From the NCBI GenBank assembly GCA_030770425.1, contig JASJFT010000065.1:62001-126000 (forward strand): a stretch of 64,000 nucleotides of DNA, read 5' to 3'. A program made the translations under genes and the position numbers. The DNA is from Darksidea phi (lineage: Eukaryota > Ascomycota > Dothideomycetes > Pleosporales > Lentitheciaceae). Positions 1 to 11,379 of this stretch are shown here, one piece after another (positions within the stretch are counted from its first letter, which is position 1; each line of letters begins with the position of its first letter). The notes beneath the pieces are model-generated. The model saw nothing but the letters and a program-made list of their open reading frames with translations, had not been told where the DNA came from and did not search any database.

Positions 1-217
1 GTTGAATCAAGAAGAGGCAAGACCTATCGCTACTTGTGACTAACAAGTGCCGCTTTTTCCGGAAGACACTTTTTGTATGTCTTCATAACCACGGAGTTGA
101 ACCTTTTTGTCACCTTTCTTTTTTTTCCAAGGTAATTCCAAAACGCCTCTTCTTTCCTCAACCAAATTACTCGCTTCCAAGACCCCCTTCCCTCTCCAGT
201 AGAAACCCTTCGAGCTG
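1..217. other. Sequence downstream of PRO1, no gene seen
   Basis: This stretch lies 3' of the glutamate 5-kinase stop codon. Open frames here overlap each other on both strands and match no family I recognise. It probably holds the PRO1 3' UTR and terminator. Confidence 0.5.
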
Positions 218-1874
218 TCAGTGCGTATCAACACCCACCCCACCTCCCTCCTGCCCCCCGAAGTTTGAGCTCTTCCCAAAACTCGGCGTACTGGGCCTAC
301 TCCTCTCGATACCAAAGAAGGCAATATTCTCTCTGAGTGCCACATACTCGCTATCCGCGTACCCTAACGCTTCGTGGATCTGTGTACTGTGCAATCCCTT
401 GATCCTCCGAATTTCGCTGGCAGAGTAGTTGATGACCGCTCGACCAATCTCAAACGGCGCCGGATTATGAAGTTCGTATTGAGGGGGGTGTATAATGTTG
501 GAAGAGGAATGTGAGTGGAGCAATGTGGGAGGTGTGTAGTGCGCTGTTCGGTTGGGGGTTGGGGGGGTAGTGAGGGGATGTTGGGGGTGGGATTGTGGTT
601 GTGGTTGTGCTTTTGGACTGGTAGATGCAAGGCGTTTTACGACGACGAGACGGACAGCTTCTTGTTGTGCAAAGTGACCTTCTACGTCTACGATGCCGAC
701 AGGAAGTAGACCCGCTTTGTCGCTGAGAGCCTGCCATGCGCCGTGATCGATGTAGATCGTCCCATGGGGCGCAAGACCGTATAAGATCCAGAAGTAACGG
801 TCTCGGATGGGGTGCGCTATAGGGAGGAAGCGGGTATGTAGTGGGGGCTGTGAGAGGTCTAGAAGGGGAGATGGCGTTCGCGCCGGGGTATCATGCGGCG
901 TGGTTGACGGAGTGAGGTCGTGGTGCGAGCCATGGAGTTTTAATGCTGCTATTTGCGCGAGCGGCACGCCGTCATCTTGAAAGTTGGATACACTGTTTCG
1001 ACTCGAGATCCGAGCCGCCTTCTGTGCTTCCGCATATCTGATGATCGCCCCGATATTTCCTGGTTTGCTACTCTTCGTAATCACCGTCGTAACGCCCGCA
1101 CTTGTCGCTAACCTTGCAGCCACAATCTTCGTGCTCATCCCGCCCGTTCCCAGCGAAGACCCAGCACTACTAACATCCGCCTCCAACTCTGCAATATCCT
1201 CCACGACTTCAATAGGCTTCGCGTCCGGATTCGTGCGGGGGTTCTTATCGTACAGACAGTCCACATCCGTCATCAGGAATAGATAGTCTGCTTGCACCAT
1301 TGCCGATGTGATAGCACTCAATGTATCGTTGTCTCCAAACTTGATTTCCGTGACCGCCAAAGTGTCATTCTCGTTGACGATTGGGATGACGCCCATGTTT
1401 AACAGTTCGAGGAACGTGTTCTGCGCATTCTGGTACTGCGTCCGATCCGCAATATCGTTTCTTGTCAACAAAATCTGCCCGATCGGTTGCCGCATATGCC
1501 CAAACAGCTGGTCCCACAGACTCATAAGTCTACACTGCCCAATGGCTGCTAGAGCCTGTACTTTCGGCAAGTGTTTCGGGCGTTTGTCAAGGTCCATACG
1601 GCGTAGACCGACGCCGATGGCACCAGAGGACACAAGGACGACGCGGTGCCCATCTTGGTGCAACTTGACGGCTGTTTCGACGATGAGAGAGAGGATGGAG
1701 AGGAGGGGCTGGTGCGTGATCTCGTCGACTATGGAGGATGTTCCTATATAGTTTCATTATTAGTTATTCCAGGTTCGACGCTGGTGGGGCGCGGGTACAA
1801 GCCGTTGGTGGTGTGTTACCGAGTTTTATGACGACGGTGAGCTGGTTTGGATGTTTTTTGAGGTGGAACGCCAT
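218..1874 (-). CDS. PRO1: Glutamate 5-kinase with C-terminal PUA domain
   Basis: Glutamate 5-kinase phosphorylates L-glutamate with ATP in the first step of cytosolic proline synthesis. Two exons, 1820-1874 and 218-1743, with a 76 bp intron (GTAACA...TAG), give 526 residues. The start ATG at 1874 lies just before the N-terminal strand TVVIKLGTSS, which is split by the intron. The amino-acid kinase domain shows VVLVSSGAIGVGL, the substrate loop VNENDTLAV and GTGGMSTKIVAA. The C-terminal PUA domain is recognisable by IYIDHGAWQAL, the VGIVDVEGHF strand and AVINYSASEIRRIKG. Fungal homologues are usually about 420-460 residues. The extra length is a Pro/Thr/His-rich insertion inside the PUA half (about residues 390-450) plus another low-complexity stretch before it. 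The gene is divergent from ATP23, with 311 bp between start codons. The family call is secure; whether the insertion is all translated is inferred from the open frame. Confidence 0.94.
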
Positions 1875-2185
1875 GCTGCCTCGCTCTTGGCATAAAGGGA
1901 TAGCTTTGGGCGAGGTGATTGAAATCGTTTGCAAAGCTTTCCTTGCCGTCTGAGCATGACTGTATTTTATTAAATTCCAACTCGGACACAAGGATACACG
2001 GGCCATCCTCTCTTTCAGCCAATCAGAAATCCCGCTCCTCTCCGCATTCGCGAAGCCTCGCAACTGCCATCTTTTCGCGGTCAAGAAACGCGCCCTACGC
2101 CAGCAGCTTCCCCACAATCCACGCACTAGCATTATTATCCCACGACGTCGACATCTCCCGAATCGCACGTGTGTACACATCCCCA
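1875..2185. promoter_or_regulatory. Divergent promoter PRO1 / ATP23 with CCAAT box
   Basis: The 311 bp between the two start codons must hold both promoters. A good CCAAT element in the context AGCCAATCAG lies at 2019-2023, matching the binding core of the fungal HAP/CCAAT-binding complex. No clear TATA box was seen. Confidence 0.5.
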
Positions 2186-2998
2186 ATGTCCAGATCCGAA
2201 CAAGCGCCGGACGGCGCACCCGTTCCCAAAACCTCCGCTACCACACCCACAGCTGCCAAAGAAGCGAGAGACCCCAAAGTCGACCCCGTATACTACACCT
2301 GGAGCAACACCTTCTCCATCCTCCTCGGCCGCATGACCGGCTCCCGCGACGTCGCCCTCGAATCAAACTATTTCGCCGAACAAGACAACATAAAAGCCGA
2401 GTCTTTCTGCAAACGCTGCGAAACAAACCGCGATTACCTACTGCAATACTCGCCCATCATAACGTTCCTTCGAGATGAGGTGGGGAAGCTGGGCGGTGAT
2501 CTGAATGCGCGGAACGTGCATTGTAGGATGTGCACGGCGGAGCAGAGTGGAGGCTTTCATGTGGATCATGGGATCATGCTGTGTGCGAATAAGTTTAGGA
2601 ATAGGGGACATCTGGAGGATACGTTGGCGCATGAGATGGTTCATGCTTGGGATCATTTGAAGTTCAAAGTGGAGGACACTAATTTACGACACCAGGCATG
2701 TCTAGAGGTATGCACATGGCACTCTTACTTTCTAGTGTAGAAGCATGCACTAACGCGATGTTATCTCTAGATCCGAGCATCAACCCTGAGCGGCGAATGC
2801 CGCTTCACCCGCGAATTCTTCACGAGGGACCAATGGCGCATAACCGAGCAACTCCAACGCTGCGTGCGTCGACGCGCTACATTGAGCATGATGGCACGAC
2901 CAGGCATTAAAGACGACGTACATGCCGCCAAGATAGTGAATGAGGTGTGGGATAGCTGTTTTAACGATACGAGACCCTTCGACGAGATATATCGGTAG
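2186..2998 (+). CDS. ATP23: Mitochondrial inner membrane metalloprotease ATP23 (M76)
   Basis: ATP23 is an intermembrane-space metalloprotease that matures mitochondrially encoded Atp6 and also acts as an ATP synthase assembly chaperone. Exons 2186-2707 and 2771-2998 flank a 63 bp phase-0 intron and give 249 residues, a normal size for the family. The zinc-protease motif HEMVH sits at about residues 149-153. The cysteine-rich segment before it (FCKRCE, HCRMC) and the C-terminal run [14 protein letters not shown] and [11 protein letters not shown] are typical of peptidase family M76. The start at 2186 was chosen because the sequence upstream in this frame looks like promoter and because MSRSEQ gives the expected short leader. 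Substitutions in the zinc motif are absent, so the enzyme should be active. Confidence 0.95.
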
Positions 2999-3329
2999 AC
3001 AGCCCCATGGGGCGGGAAGAAGAAATGTAAAGACTAGGTGTACAAGACAAAACGAGGAAGTGGGTATAGAAGGCTTGCATGCATAGCGATGGCGTTAGTA
3101 TACCGATTTTTGAACGCATACTCTTCACTCCAAGTATCGTGCCTCAGCCGATGGGATTGATGTATTGCATTCATCATTAAGACGTTCGTCAAGAAAAGCT
3201 TGTATCCCCACAAACGCCGGCCAATGCTGCTGTACCGAAGACAGACCATCCTAGATCACCTCACACATTAGACAAATCAACGCCAAAACATAGCAACATC
3301 ACATGGTTTCATCCATGGTGATGCCTCGC
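2999..3329. other. Convergent 3' region ATP23 / Aurora kinase
   Basis: This 331 bp gap lies between two convergent stop codons. It contains no supported gene and presumably holds the two 3' UTRs and terminators. Confidence 0.5.
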
Positions 3330-4624
3330 TCAGCTCTCCTGCTCCGAGCTGCTTCGGAACTTGCCTCCAGAAGCACGGTCGAAGGCCCGCTCACTGCCTT
3401 TGCAGTGCTTGATGATCCAAGGGTGTCGCTCAACATCTTCCAGAGCAATGCGCTTCTCGGGATCAAGGACAAGTAGCTGAGCGTCCGTCAGTATGCTTCA
3501 AAATATTATCATCCAATCTGACTCACCCTCTTAATCAGGTCCTTGGCCTCCGGACTGACAAAGTTCGGCACGGTGTACTCTCCTCTCGAAATCTTCCTCT
3601 GTGTCATGACCTGTGTGTCCTCAAACGGCGCTTCTCCAACCAAGAACTCATACGCCAATACGCCCAAACTCCACAGATCAACCTTCTCAGAGTAAAAGTT
3701 GTCCTTACCGCCACCACGAGTAAGCATCTCCGGCGGAAGATAATCGAGAGTTCCGCACATGGTGTTGCGCCTGTTGTTGGGAGCGTGCACTGACCAGCCA
3801 AAGTCGGAAATTTTGATCTCGCCATGCATGCCGACAAGGATGTTCTCGGGCTTGATGTCGCGGTGCATGACGTGCTTCTTGTGGAGGTACTTGAGCGCTG
3901 CCGCCATTTGGGCAATGTATTGTGCAGCTTTCCACTCGGGGAAGCGCTGTTCGCGGCGCAGGTGCTTGTAGAGCTCGCCCTTGCCGGCGAATTCTAAAAT
4001 GAGAAAGATGCGCTTTGCGTCGTGGAAGTGACCGTATAAGCGTAAGACGTTGGGATGTGCAAGGTGCGACTGGATCTCGATTTCTCGGCGGACCTGCTTC
4101 TCGACCTTGCCTTGTTGTATTTCAGACTTGTGCAGCACCTTGAGTGCGCACACGAAGCCGGTAGCGCGCTCCTTCGCCAGGTACACACGGCCGAATTTCC
4201 CTTTCCCGAGGGGCTTGCCGATGTCGAACATGCCGAGGTGCCATTGCTTAGGAGTAGAAGGTACAGAGTAGATGGCGGACTCGGTGAGGGTGCGGCGATG
4301 TGACGAGTTCCCAACAGCACCGCTTTGGGTGACTGTGACTTTTGCGACGTTCGCGTTGACGAGCTTGCTCGCGTTTGCAGTAGCCAACTTCTGGAGGGGG
4401 GGCAGTTTCATGCGGTTGGCAGCCGAGTTGGACGACGAAAGGCCGGTTAATGATACTGCGGTGGAGAGAGAGCCCTTTGGCGGCGTTAGATGGGCTTCTA
4501 CACAAAGAAGGACAAGCGGAGTATCGTGTACTTTTGATTTATGATAGGTAGTAGTAGTGACAAGCTGGTCATCATTTTCGTCTGTCACGACGATGCGCTC
4601 GAAGGCGGCCTCGAGATTGTCCAT
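3330..4624 (-). CDS. ARK1: Aurora-family serine/threonine kinase (Ipl1/Ark1)
   Basis: Aurora is the chromosomal passenger complex kinase that corrects kinetochore attachments and drives mitotic chromosome behaviour. Exons 3527-4624 and 3330-3476, joined across a 50 bp phase-0 intron, give 414 residues. After a Ser/Thr-rich N-terminus the kinase domain runs from about residue 130 to 390. It shows the glycine loop [11 protein letters not shown], catalytic Lys in ALKVL (about K162), HRDIKPEN (D256), DFGWSVHAP (D274) and the Aurora activation segment [16 protein letters not shown] with the phosphorylatable Thr near 288. The tail encoded by exon 2 ([17 protein letters not shown]) completes the C lobe. 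A stretch near residues 20-45 looks intron-like in composition, but splicing it out breaks the frame, so it was kept. The gene is divergent from TIP41. Confidence 0.95.
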
Positions 4625-4938
4625 GTTGTCTGCTGAGATGAAGATGGATGGAAGGGGGGTAAAAGAGGGGATTTGATGCAAAATGCAAGAAAGAAACAAG
4701 CCGTAAGAGCTGCAATTGCCTGTGGACGATGTCCTGCGTCGACCTGTCGGATGTGCAAGTTGAGGTGGGAGCAAGCGGGAGGTAGGTGTTTGGACCAATA
4801 CAATCGTCGTTGCCCGAGTGACGTGCCGGCGCAACGATTTTCCAGAACATCCCCCACGTCCCCGCATCGTTAGTGCAACTGCGACCTTTTACGGCACCCT
4901 TCATTAGTCCACGTACACCCTTTTCATTGCACTCTTCG
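4625..4938. promoter_or_regulatory. Divergent promoter Aurora kinase / TIP41
   Basis: About 314 bp separate the two start codons. A CCAAT sequence lies at 4795-4799. Nothing else specific was identified. Confidence 0.4.
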
Positions 4939-5848
4939 ATGCGATCAGCGACTATGATGTCGTCGTTCAACGGTGCACCGGTCGATACCCCCGCCCCCGG
5001 CCATGCCGACACGTCAATTACCAAAGATGGCTTCAAGATCACCACGCGGAAGCTACCAATCCTGAAGGCCGGCCCAATAGAAGACATGACGAAGAAGCTG
5101 GGGATCACGCCGCCGGAGATGATATTTGGAGACAACTTTGTGCGCGTCGAACACTCGCCTAGCCGCTGGCACATTGAGTTCAACTCGTTCGATGCGCTGG
5201 ACCGGGTAGACAAAACGGGGGATTCCATGCTGAAGGTGTCATACTCGAAGGAGTGGCAGCAGAATCGGTAAGGATGCTTTGCCGTGGATGACCTATACCT
5301 GCATATGTGCGCATACTGTCGTGCAGGACGGCTGCTGACCCTCCACCAGCCAGAAGCAATTTGAGGACATCAAGGAGGTGGTCAAGCCCTTCGACTGGTC
5401 CTATAGTACCGATTACAAGGGTTCTACTGCGGAAACCCCCACGTTAGAACCTACCGAAAAGCCGATACCGCTCGCTCTCCTCAAGCGTCCCGACCCTATA
5501 CAGTTCTTCGACGACGTCATGCTCTACGAAGATGAGCTGGCAGACAACGGCATTGCGATGTTCTCAGTCAAGGTCCGCGTCATGCCCGCCAGGCTCCTGC
5601 TCTTAGCGCGCTTCTTTATGAGGCTTGACGATGTCGTATTCCGGATAAGAGATACAAGAGTGTTTGTTGAGTTCGCGACTGGAGAAGTGATCAGGGAGTA
5701 CACTGCGAGAGAAGAGAAGTACGAGACGGTCCGAAAGCTGCTGGCGGGGACTAGAGAAGATGTGCTCGCGATAATGAGAGATCCAAACCGGCTGGCAGAG
5801 TATATCTCGGTTGTGGAGAAGAGTTCGGATAGGGTAGTGTTGAAGTGA
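4939..5848 (+). CDS. TIP41: TIP41-like TOR signalling regulator
   Basis: TIP41 (TIPRL family) binds PP2A-type phosphatase catalytic subunits or Tap42 and modulates TOR signalling. Exons 4939-5267 and 5350-5848, with an 82 bp intron splitting an Arg codon, give 275 residues. Family features include FKITTRKLPILKAGPIE near residue 30, the core HIEFNSFDALDRVD, KPFDWSYSTDYKG, the IQFFDDVMLYEDELADNG block and the following MPARLLLLARFFMRLD segment. The start is uncertain: in-frame ATGs at 4954 and 4957 also fit, and all three precede the conserved domain. The length is normal for the family. Confidence 0.93.
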
Positions 5849-6644
5849 GTCTGTCGAGGCAGGCATGTCGGAGATAAGTCGCCCCAAGCGGGAGTCGACG
5901 AGGCGCGGTACTGTGAATTGAACAGTACATGTGACGCTGTGCCGTAAACGACGGTCGAAGGACAAGTATCGACGCCTGAATATACAAGAAGCAGCCTCTC
6001 ACAGCAAGATCTGAGTAGCACTCTAAGATCCTGCGTAAGTGCGAGAGGCGAAAGTGCAAGACCACGTCTTTCTAAGAGGATGGGCTAATCAAATACTCCG
6101 TCTTGGTACGGATTATGTATGGGACTGTGGCTACCCTTGATCGAGCTACGTGTCCGGCAACAAGTTCGCCGTCAACAGACGACCAAAAAGCCGTATGCAG
6201 CTTTGAGTACGCCTATAAGTGGCCTAGGTATAGAGAATTGTATAGTAACAAAATAGCGACCCATGACTATTGCGTTGGGCACTTCGGCAGTACACGAATT
6301 TACAATCGTTCCCCAGACCACTACAGAATACAAACAATCAATATGGACGGCGATACTTGCTCTTCACATGATGCCGACAGCTATACACCATAGCGAAGGT
6401 AATCAGCGGTTCGTCCTCGGCCCAACCCGTCGCACCTGCGTCATTCGTGCCCCGCCTTCCCTGCCGAAACCCACCCCACCATTAGCATCAGGTGCTCTCA
6501 ACCTCAACAAGCACCCGCGCAAGCGCAAAATCTTCCCCTCCCCTCAACCCTCAACCCTCAGCCCTCAGCCCTCACCCTCAAACTGCACTACACTACACCA
6601 CACTACACCACACCCCCATCAACCCACGCACACGCAGAATCGCC
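5849..6644. other. Intergenic region upstream of ACBP
   Basis: No gene is supported in these 796 bp. The first part should contain the TIP41 3' UTR. The last 100 bp are pyrimidine-rich and serve as the acyl-CoA-binding protein promoter and leader. Confidence 0.45.
6541..6614 (+). repeat. Low-complexity CCCTCA / ACTACACC repeats
   Basis: Tandem CCCTCA-like units (6541-6580) are followed by ACTAC and ACCAC repeats up to about 6614, ending 30 bp before the ACBP start codon. Such C-rich, purine-poor leaders are common upstream of highly expressed fungal genes. Confidence 0.7.
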
Positions 6645-7142
6645 ATGCCGTCCGCCAAATTCGACGAAGTCTACAAGAAGACGCGCGAGATCAAGACGGG
6701 TCCTTCCAACGACGACTTGCTAAACGTACGTCTACATACATCCCCCTCTCGCCCTCTCCATCTCTCTGTGGAGAGGGAGGGAGAGAGAGAGAGAGCACAG
6801 CAAGCGGCGGTGCAAACAATGGCTGAATGAATGGATGCTGACGGAAGATATAGCTCTATGCCTATGCTAAAGTCGCGCAAGGCGAGGACATCGACAAGGC
6901 TGCTAAGCCTGGGATGATGGACTTCACTGTGAGTTCTCAACCCCGCTATCGCTGCTGCCTTTTCCATTTTATATCGGAGAAGGTTGCGATGGTACGGCGA
7001 AGAAGGGCAGGACTGACGATGGGAATAGGGCAAGGCGAAGCGCAAGCGGTGGCAGGAGGTCGTCGACGCGGGCACCTCGCAAGCCGACGCCGAGAAGAAG
7101 TACATTGAGTTGGGCGAGGAACTTATCAGCAAACACTTGTAA
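6645..7142 (+). CDS. ACB1: Acyl-CoA-binding protein
   Basis: This small cytosolic protein binds long-chain acyl-CoA esters and buffers the pool used for lipid synthesis and beta-oxidation. Three exons, 6645-6725, 6854-6928 and 7029-7142, all with phase-0 junctions, give 89 residues, the usual size. Family hallmarks are the LYAYAKVAQGED helix, KPGMMDF, then GKAKRKRWQEV and the final KKYIELGEELI helix. The first intron (128 bp) contains a CT/GA-rich microsatellite at about 6750-6795. It lies in the same window as OLE1 and a long-chain acyl-CoA synthetase, which act in the same pathway, but the genes are not contiguous. Confidence 0.94.
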
Positions 7143-7386
7143 ACGTTACAACGACTGTCATACATCCACAGCCAGAATAGCGGGGGTTATGGCACGGCAC
7201 GCATGCTCCAGCAACACGCAATGATCTAGCAAGGACATGGCATGAATATATACTATTGAGATGGCAGCTATCTAAGTACCTATCTATAAGATCCAGACGC
7301 TTTGTAAAATGCTGTGGTGTGTGAAACGTGCATATTGTCACATATATATTGGCATTTGCTCTTCAGCCATGGCCCCTCAGAGAAGC

Positions 7387-9413
7387 TCAATACCCAGCCC
7401 AAGTCCTGCCCATCCAGTCCGGTTCAGTTTGAGGAAGAGTCGCACACCAGGGTACTTCGTCCATGAGGTAGGGGGTGAGCGGCAGGTCGTACGGCATACG
7501 GAACCCAACGACGGTCTTTCCGTTCTCCTTCCCGCCCACTTCGCCCCTTACCTTCGATTCATCGTCTGGACTCGGCATGTCTTTGCCGAATACGGGCACC
7601 ATGGTCGTTTTATTCGGGTCACCGTAGAGAGCGGGCCAGACAACGACACCCGTTTCCCAGCTCTGAATCCACACCTCCCCTTTCTTGTTCTCCAGCTCAC
7701 CCCATGCCTGTTTGCTCAAGTTTGCGCTCGTCACCATAGCCCAGTCGATGCTTGACTTGTTCGCGTTACTGAAGCGAGTGTATGTCTTGATGTGTGGGGC
7801 TGCTGGGCCGCGGTATGCTTCTCGTCTAGGAATGCTTGGTTCTTCTCGAGACACAGAGTCTGGCGTTGAATACTTCCAGTGGCAGAGTAAAGGGCGGAGG
7901 TATTCTAGTTGTTTCTGTTGAGCAGCAGACTGAATCTTAGTATGAATTGAGCCGCCGGATGCATAGCCATCGAGAGAGGTGCGGATCTCGTGCGGCGTGG
8001 GAAATATGATGTTTAGTGTTGGTTCCAGCTCCTTTGTTTTAGTCTTAGACTGGGAAGACGCTTTGGTGAAGAAGCCCGCCGTGTCTGATGATTGTAGGCC
8101 AAGTCTAGTATCGTAGCGACTCAGCACAGATTGAAAGTGCGAGAGCCAGGTAGGATTCTGTCCTAAAGTCGCTATCGAGGAAATTTGAACAATGATGTTG
8201 GGCGGTGAACCGACGGGCATGCTATGTTGGATAGGAACAGTGGAAAGTATTTCTTGGAGGCCAAGCCATCCAAATGAAGTTTGAACCAAAGGTCTTGCAG
8301 CAGTTGGCTTCTGTCGAGAAGGCGCACTCCCTATGAAAGCTGCTCGTACGCTGGAAAAGTCATAGCCAAGAAGCTGCTGCGTCAAGCCGTTCAACCGTTT
8401 CTCGTACATTCCGAGGTAGCGAAGAAGGTCCGTCTTGAAACGCTCTCCGCTTCCAATTGGATGCATCTGAGTGCCTGATAGACTATCTGCAGGGGTGGCG
8501 GCTAGAGCTTTTAGTGGCAGGAGAGGAGACCGCCATACCGCTTGCGTCATATTGCGCCAATCTCGCTCGATCATGTTCGCCGTGTGGATGACCACCTGGG
8601 CAAAGCCGTCGTGCCGGAAAAGTATGAGCATTTTGGAGTGGTGAGTCCCAAAGGGGTCAGGTATGTAAGCGGTCTTGAGCTCAACGTTTGGATATGGCTC
8701 TGCGGCCTCCTGTATAATCTTAGACTTCGCTCTGAAGCATCGCGAGAAGAAGTAGAGTACTGTATGCGCGAAGAATCACGTGAATCGAGAATGTAGGGGC
8801 CATCCCTAGACTGTGTACACATGCACTTACCATCAAGGCAGTCCTCCTATCGTCATCCCTCTTCCAAAAGCCATGCACGATCTTGACTTTCACCAGATCT
8901 TTGACATCGGCATCAAAATGCTTCCTGTATCCGTTAGCCGCATACTCTATATGCTCAATTGTGGGCCACACACATGACAAAATTCACGTCGAAAAGGAAG
9001 TTGAAGTTCCAGCATTCCCTGATCATTGGATCCCCCAAGATGTCGCTCAATCCCACAGCATCCACGTTCTGGTGCGGCGCCAGATCTTGAATCCTCGTAA
9101 GTTGGAATGATGAGCTGATATACCGGGTGGCATTATCGTCCTCTTGATGTATAGTAGATGACGCCGCTCCTGCTGTCGCTATTTGTTGGGGATGGGGCCC
9201 GTGCGCATCTGCCTCAACTCGAGGTGTGGAGGGTGTCGGTGTACGGGATCTCTTGCGTCTGGCGAGCGGCGGGCTAATCGGCCTGTCCAAGCCTTTGCCA
9301 GCATCTTGGGGCTTCGAAGAGGGTGGTGGTGTACAGCCTGTATCCGCAGCAAAATCGGGATCTAGCTTTCGGCGTTTGGCAACAGGGCTACCGTCGCGTT
9401 CTCGCCCAGCCAT
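7387..9413 (-). CDS. TDP1: Tyrosyl-DNA phosphodiesterase 1
   Basis: TDP1 hydrolyses the bond between DNA 3' ends and a topoisomerase I tyrosine, repairing trapped cleavage complexes. Exons 8974-9413, 8831-8924 and 7387-8709 give 618 residues. The N-terminus (about residues 1-110) is a disordered basic region with a likely nuclear signal (KRRKLDPD). The two HxK catalytic motifs of the phospholipase D superfamily are present: GTHHSKMLIL (H202, K204) and PHIKTYTRF (about H484, K486), the second followed by SSIDWAMVTSANLSKQAWG. Conserved strands VKIVHGFWKR and FAQVVIHTANMIERDW also match. The intron after residue 146 splits the Met codon in FVMKHFDADV. The gene reads in the same direction as OLE1, which lies upstream. 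Confidence 0.95.
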
Positions 9414-9878
9414 TGTTAGTAGAGCAGCGCTGCAAAGGGAGTGTCGGGTGGCAGGCACCGCTCCGGCAACGCGAGAGTTGAGTTGAGGGAGGCGAAGATT
9501 AAGATGGTCGGATATAAGCGAGCGTTGTTAGGCGTTTGGGCAAGGCAACTACGAGGTCGAAGGCATACGTCCCTCCCCAACAAAAGTGACAAAGTAATAA
9601 CCAACAACCCAAATCATCACACATGCAAGCAGTCTCGAAACGTGATTGAATATCATCATTCATTCTAAGCAGTCGAGGCTAGGTCTAAAGAGTTTAATTT
9701 TTCGGCTTGATACCTACCAATCGCTGCTCTAATAATCCACAATCATACTCAGTCTAAGCGTGTCGAGGTTGCAGATGTCCTCCAACGAATGCTTGAAATG
9801 AAATTACGTCACCACCATGGTAGGAGCTGCCCAAACGCCTGAGTCGCCCACGATTGAAAGGAAAGCAAAGGGAAACCA
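9414..9878. other. Gap between OLE1 3' end and TDP1 start
   Basis: This 465 bp stretch holds the OLE1 3' UTR and the TDP1 promoter. No further gene is visible. Confidence 0.45.
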
Positions 9879-11379
9879 TTATGCCGCGGTCGCGCTGACG
9901 ATGGGTTGCTGAACCTTGGTAACTTGGTTGCCTGCCCGGATAATGGCGTTACCAGAGCTATCCTTGGCGTACTGGACGTCCTTGTTTTCGCGCTGGGCAC
10001 GCTTCCAGATCTCGACTTCGCAACCACCACGGATGACGCCCACCCTCATGGTGGAGAGCAGGTTGTGCGCAGCGTTCGAGTGCAGGTAAACACCACCGTT
10101 GAACATGGCAGTGGCATCCTTGCCAACACCGCTCTTGATCAGAGACTTGCCTCCAGGGTGCTCGTTGATGAAGTCGGTCACATCGTGGACTACACCAGCA
10201 ACAGCGATGAGACCACGACCGTTCTTGGCTTGCTCGACATAGTCGTCCCACTCGATGACAGGCAGCTGGTCAAGAGGAACGCCCCAGTCCAGCTTGGAGC
10301 GCTTCTGGTCGAGCTTCTTTTGGAGCTGCTGAACGCGGCCCTTCTCGATCTCGTTGGAGCGGAACTGCTTGAGATTGTGGGCGAGGCCAAGCTTGCTCCA
10401 GAGCCAGATGCTCCACTTGGTGGGGTCATACTGATGCCATTCGATGGCGTTGCGGTAGTCCGAGGGGAACTCGTGGTGGAAGTTGTGGTAGCCCTCACCG
10501 AGAGTGACGAGCGCAGTGATGACGTGGTCCCTGGGGCTGTTGCGGTCGTCGAAAGGCTGATCGCCGAGCCAGTGGGCGAGGGAGTTGACGCAGAAAGTGG
10601 CTTGCTGGACGAAGAAGATGCGGAGGATACCGGCGTAGATGTAGCCACCCATCCAGTCGCCCCAGCCGATTCCAGCGACGAGAGTCGGGAAGACCAGACC
10701 CATGAACAGAACGATCTTGATGTAGTGGCGATGCTGCCAAACGACGACGGGGTCTTCGTTCAGATCGGTAATGTCGGTGCGGCCGATACGCTTGGGGTTC
10801 TGCCTCATGACCATCCATCCAAGATGGCTGTAGAGCAGGCCCTTGCGGACGCTGTAGGGATCCTTGGAGGTATCGGTGTAGCGGTGGTGGGCGCGGTGGT
10901 CACGGCTCCACCAGCGGATGGAGCCTTCGACGGCACCACCGCCGACGGCGGCGAGGAAAACCCTGAGCGGGACGCTGGCCGAGTAAGACTTGTGTGCCCA
11001 AAGACGATGATAGCCCGCCGTGATGCCCAGACCAGTCCAGAAGTAGTATACGACAGCCCAAACGGCCGTCTTCCATTGCAAGGGGGTCCAAAAAGCGGCG
11101 ACGCATCCCATCAACGGTATCCCAATGATGAAAAAGACCTTTCAAACGGTCAGTTGACAGGCCCTGGTACGGGAGTGGCCGGATATGGGGACTTACATTG
11201 AGCCAATTGACGTGCTTGTACCAGTTTTGCTTTGTGATGGGAAGATCTGTAATGTGCGGCTTCTTCGGATCGTACTTGGGATTGCGGTTGGGCTCGTCGG
11301 TGCTCGCCATTGACGACGGCTGCGAGACGAACTTGGGGTCCACGGCGGACATGCCAGCGACGGGTTGGTGCGAAGGCAT
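9879..11379 (-). CDS. OLE1: Stearoyl-CoA delta-9 desaturase with cytochrome b5 domain
   Basis: OLE1 is the ER-membrane di-iron desaturase that introduces the first double bond into palmitoyl- and stearoyl-CoA; the fused C-terminal cytochrome b5 supplies electrons. Exons 11197-11379 and 9879-11138, with a 58 bp phase-0 intron, give 480 residues. The three histidine boxes are visible: HRLWAH (H105), HRAHH (H142) and HNFHH (about H279). Four hydrophobic segments fit the usual topology. The b5 domain near residues 350-435 has HPGG (H388) and the second ligand in YLHSNAA (about H414). Codon use is strongly biased to G/C in the third position, consistent with high expression, and this creates a long antisense open frame over the gene that I do not regard as real. 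Confidence 0.97.

Noticed and set aside
4503..4566. Intron-like stretch near the Aurora kinase N-terminus (GTCACT...TGTGTAG)
   Set aside because: The donor is poor, and removing it creates an in-frame stop just downstream; the open reading frame is kept instead.
9906..11201. 431-codon open frame antisense to OLE1
   Set aside because: It lies wholly over the OLE1 coding exon and arises from strong third-position G/C bias. The translation is acidic and repetitive with no domain.
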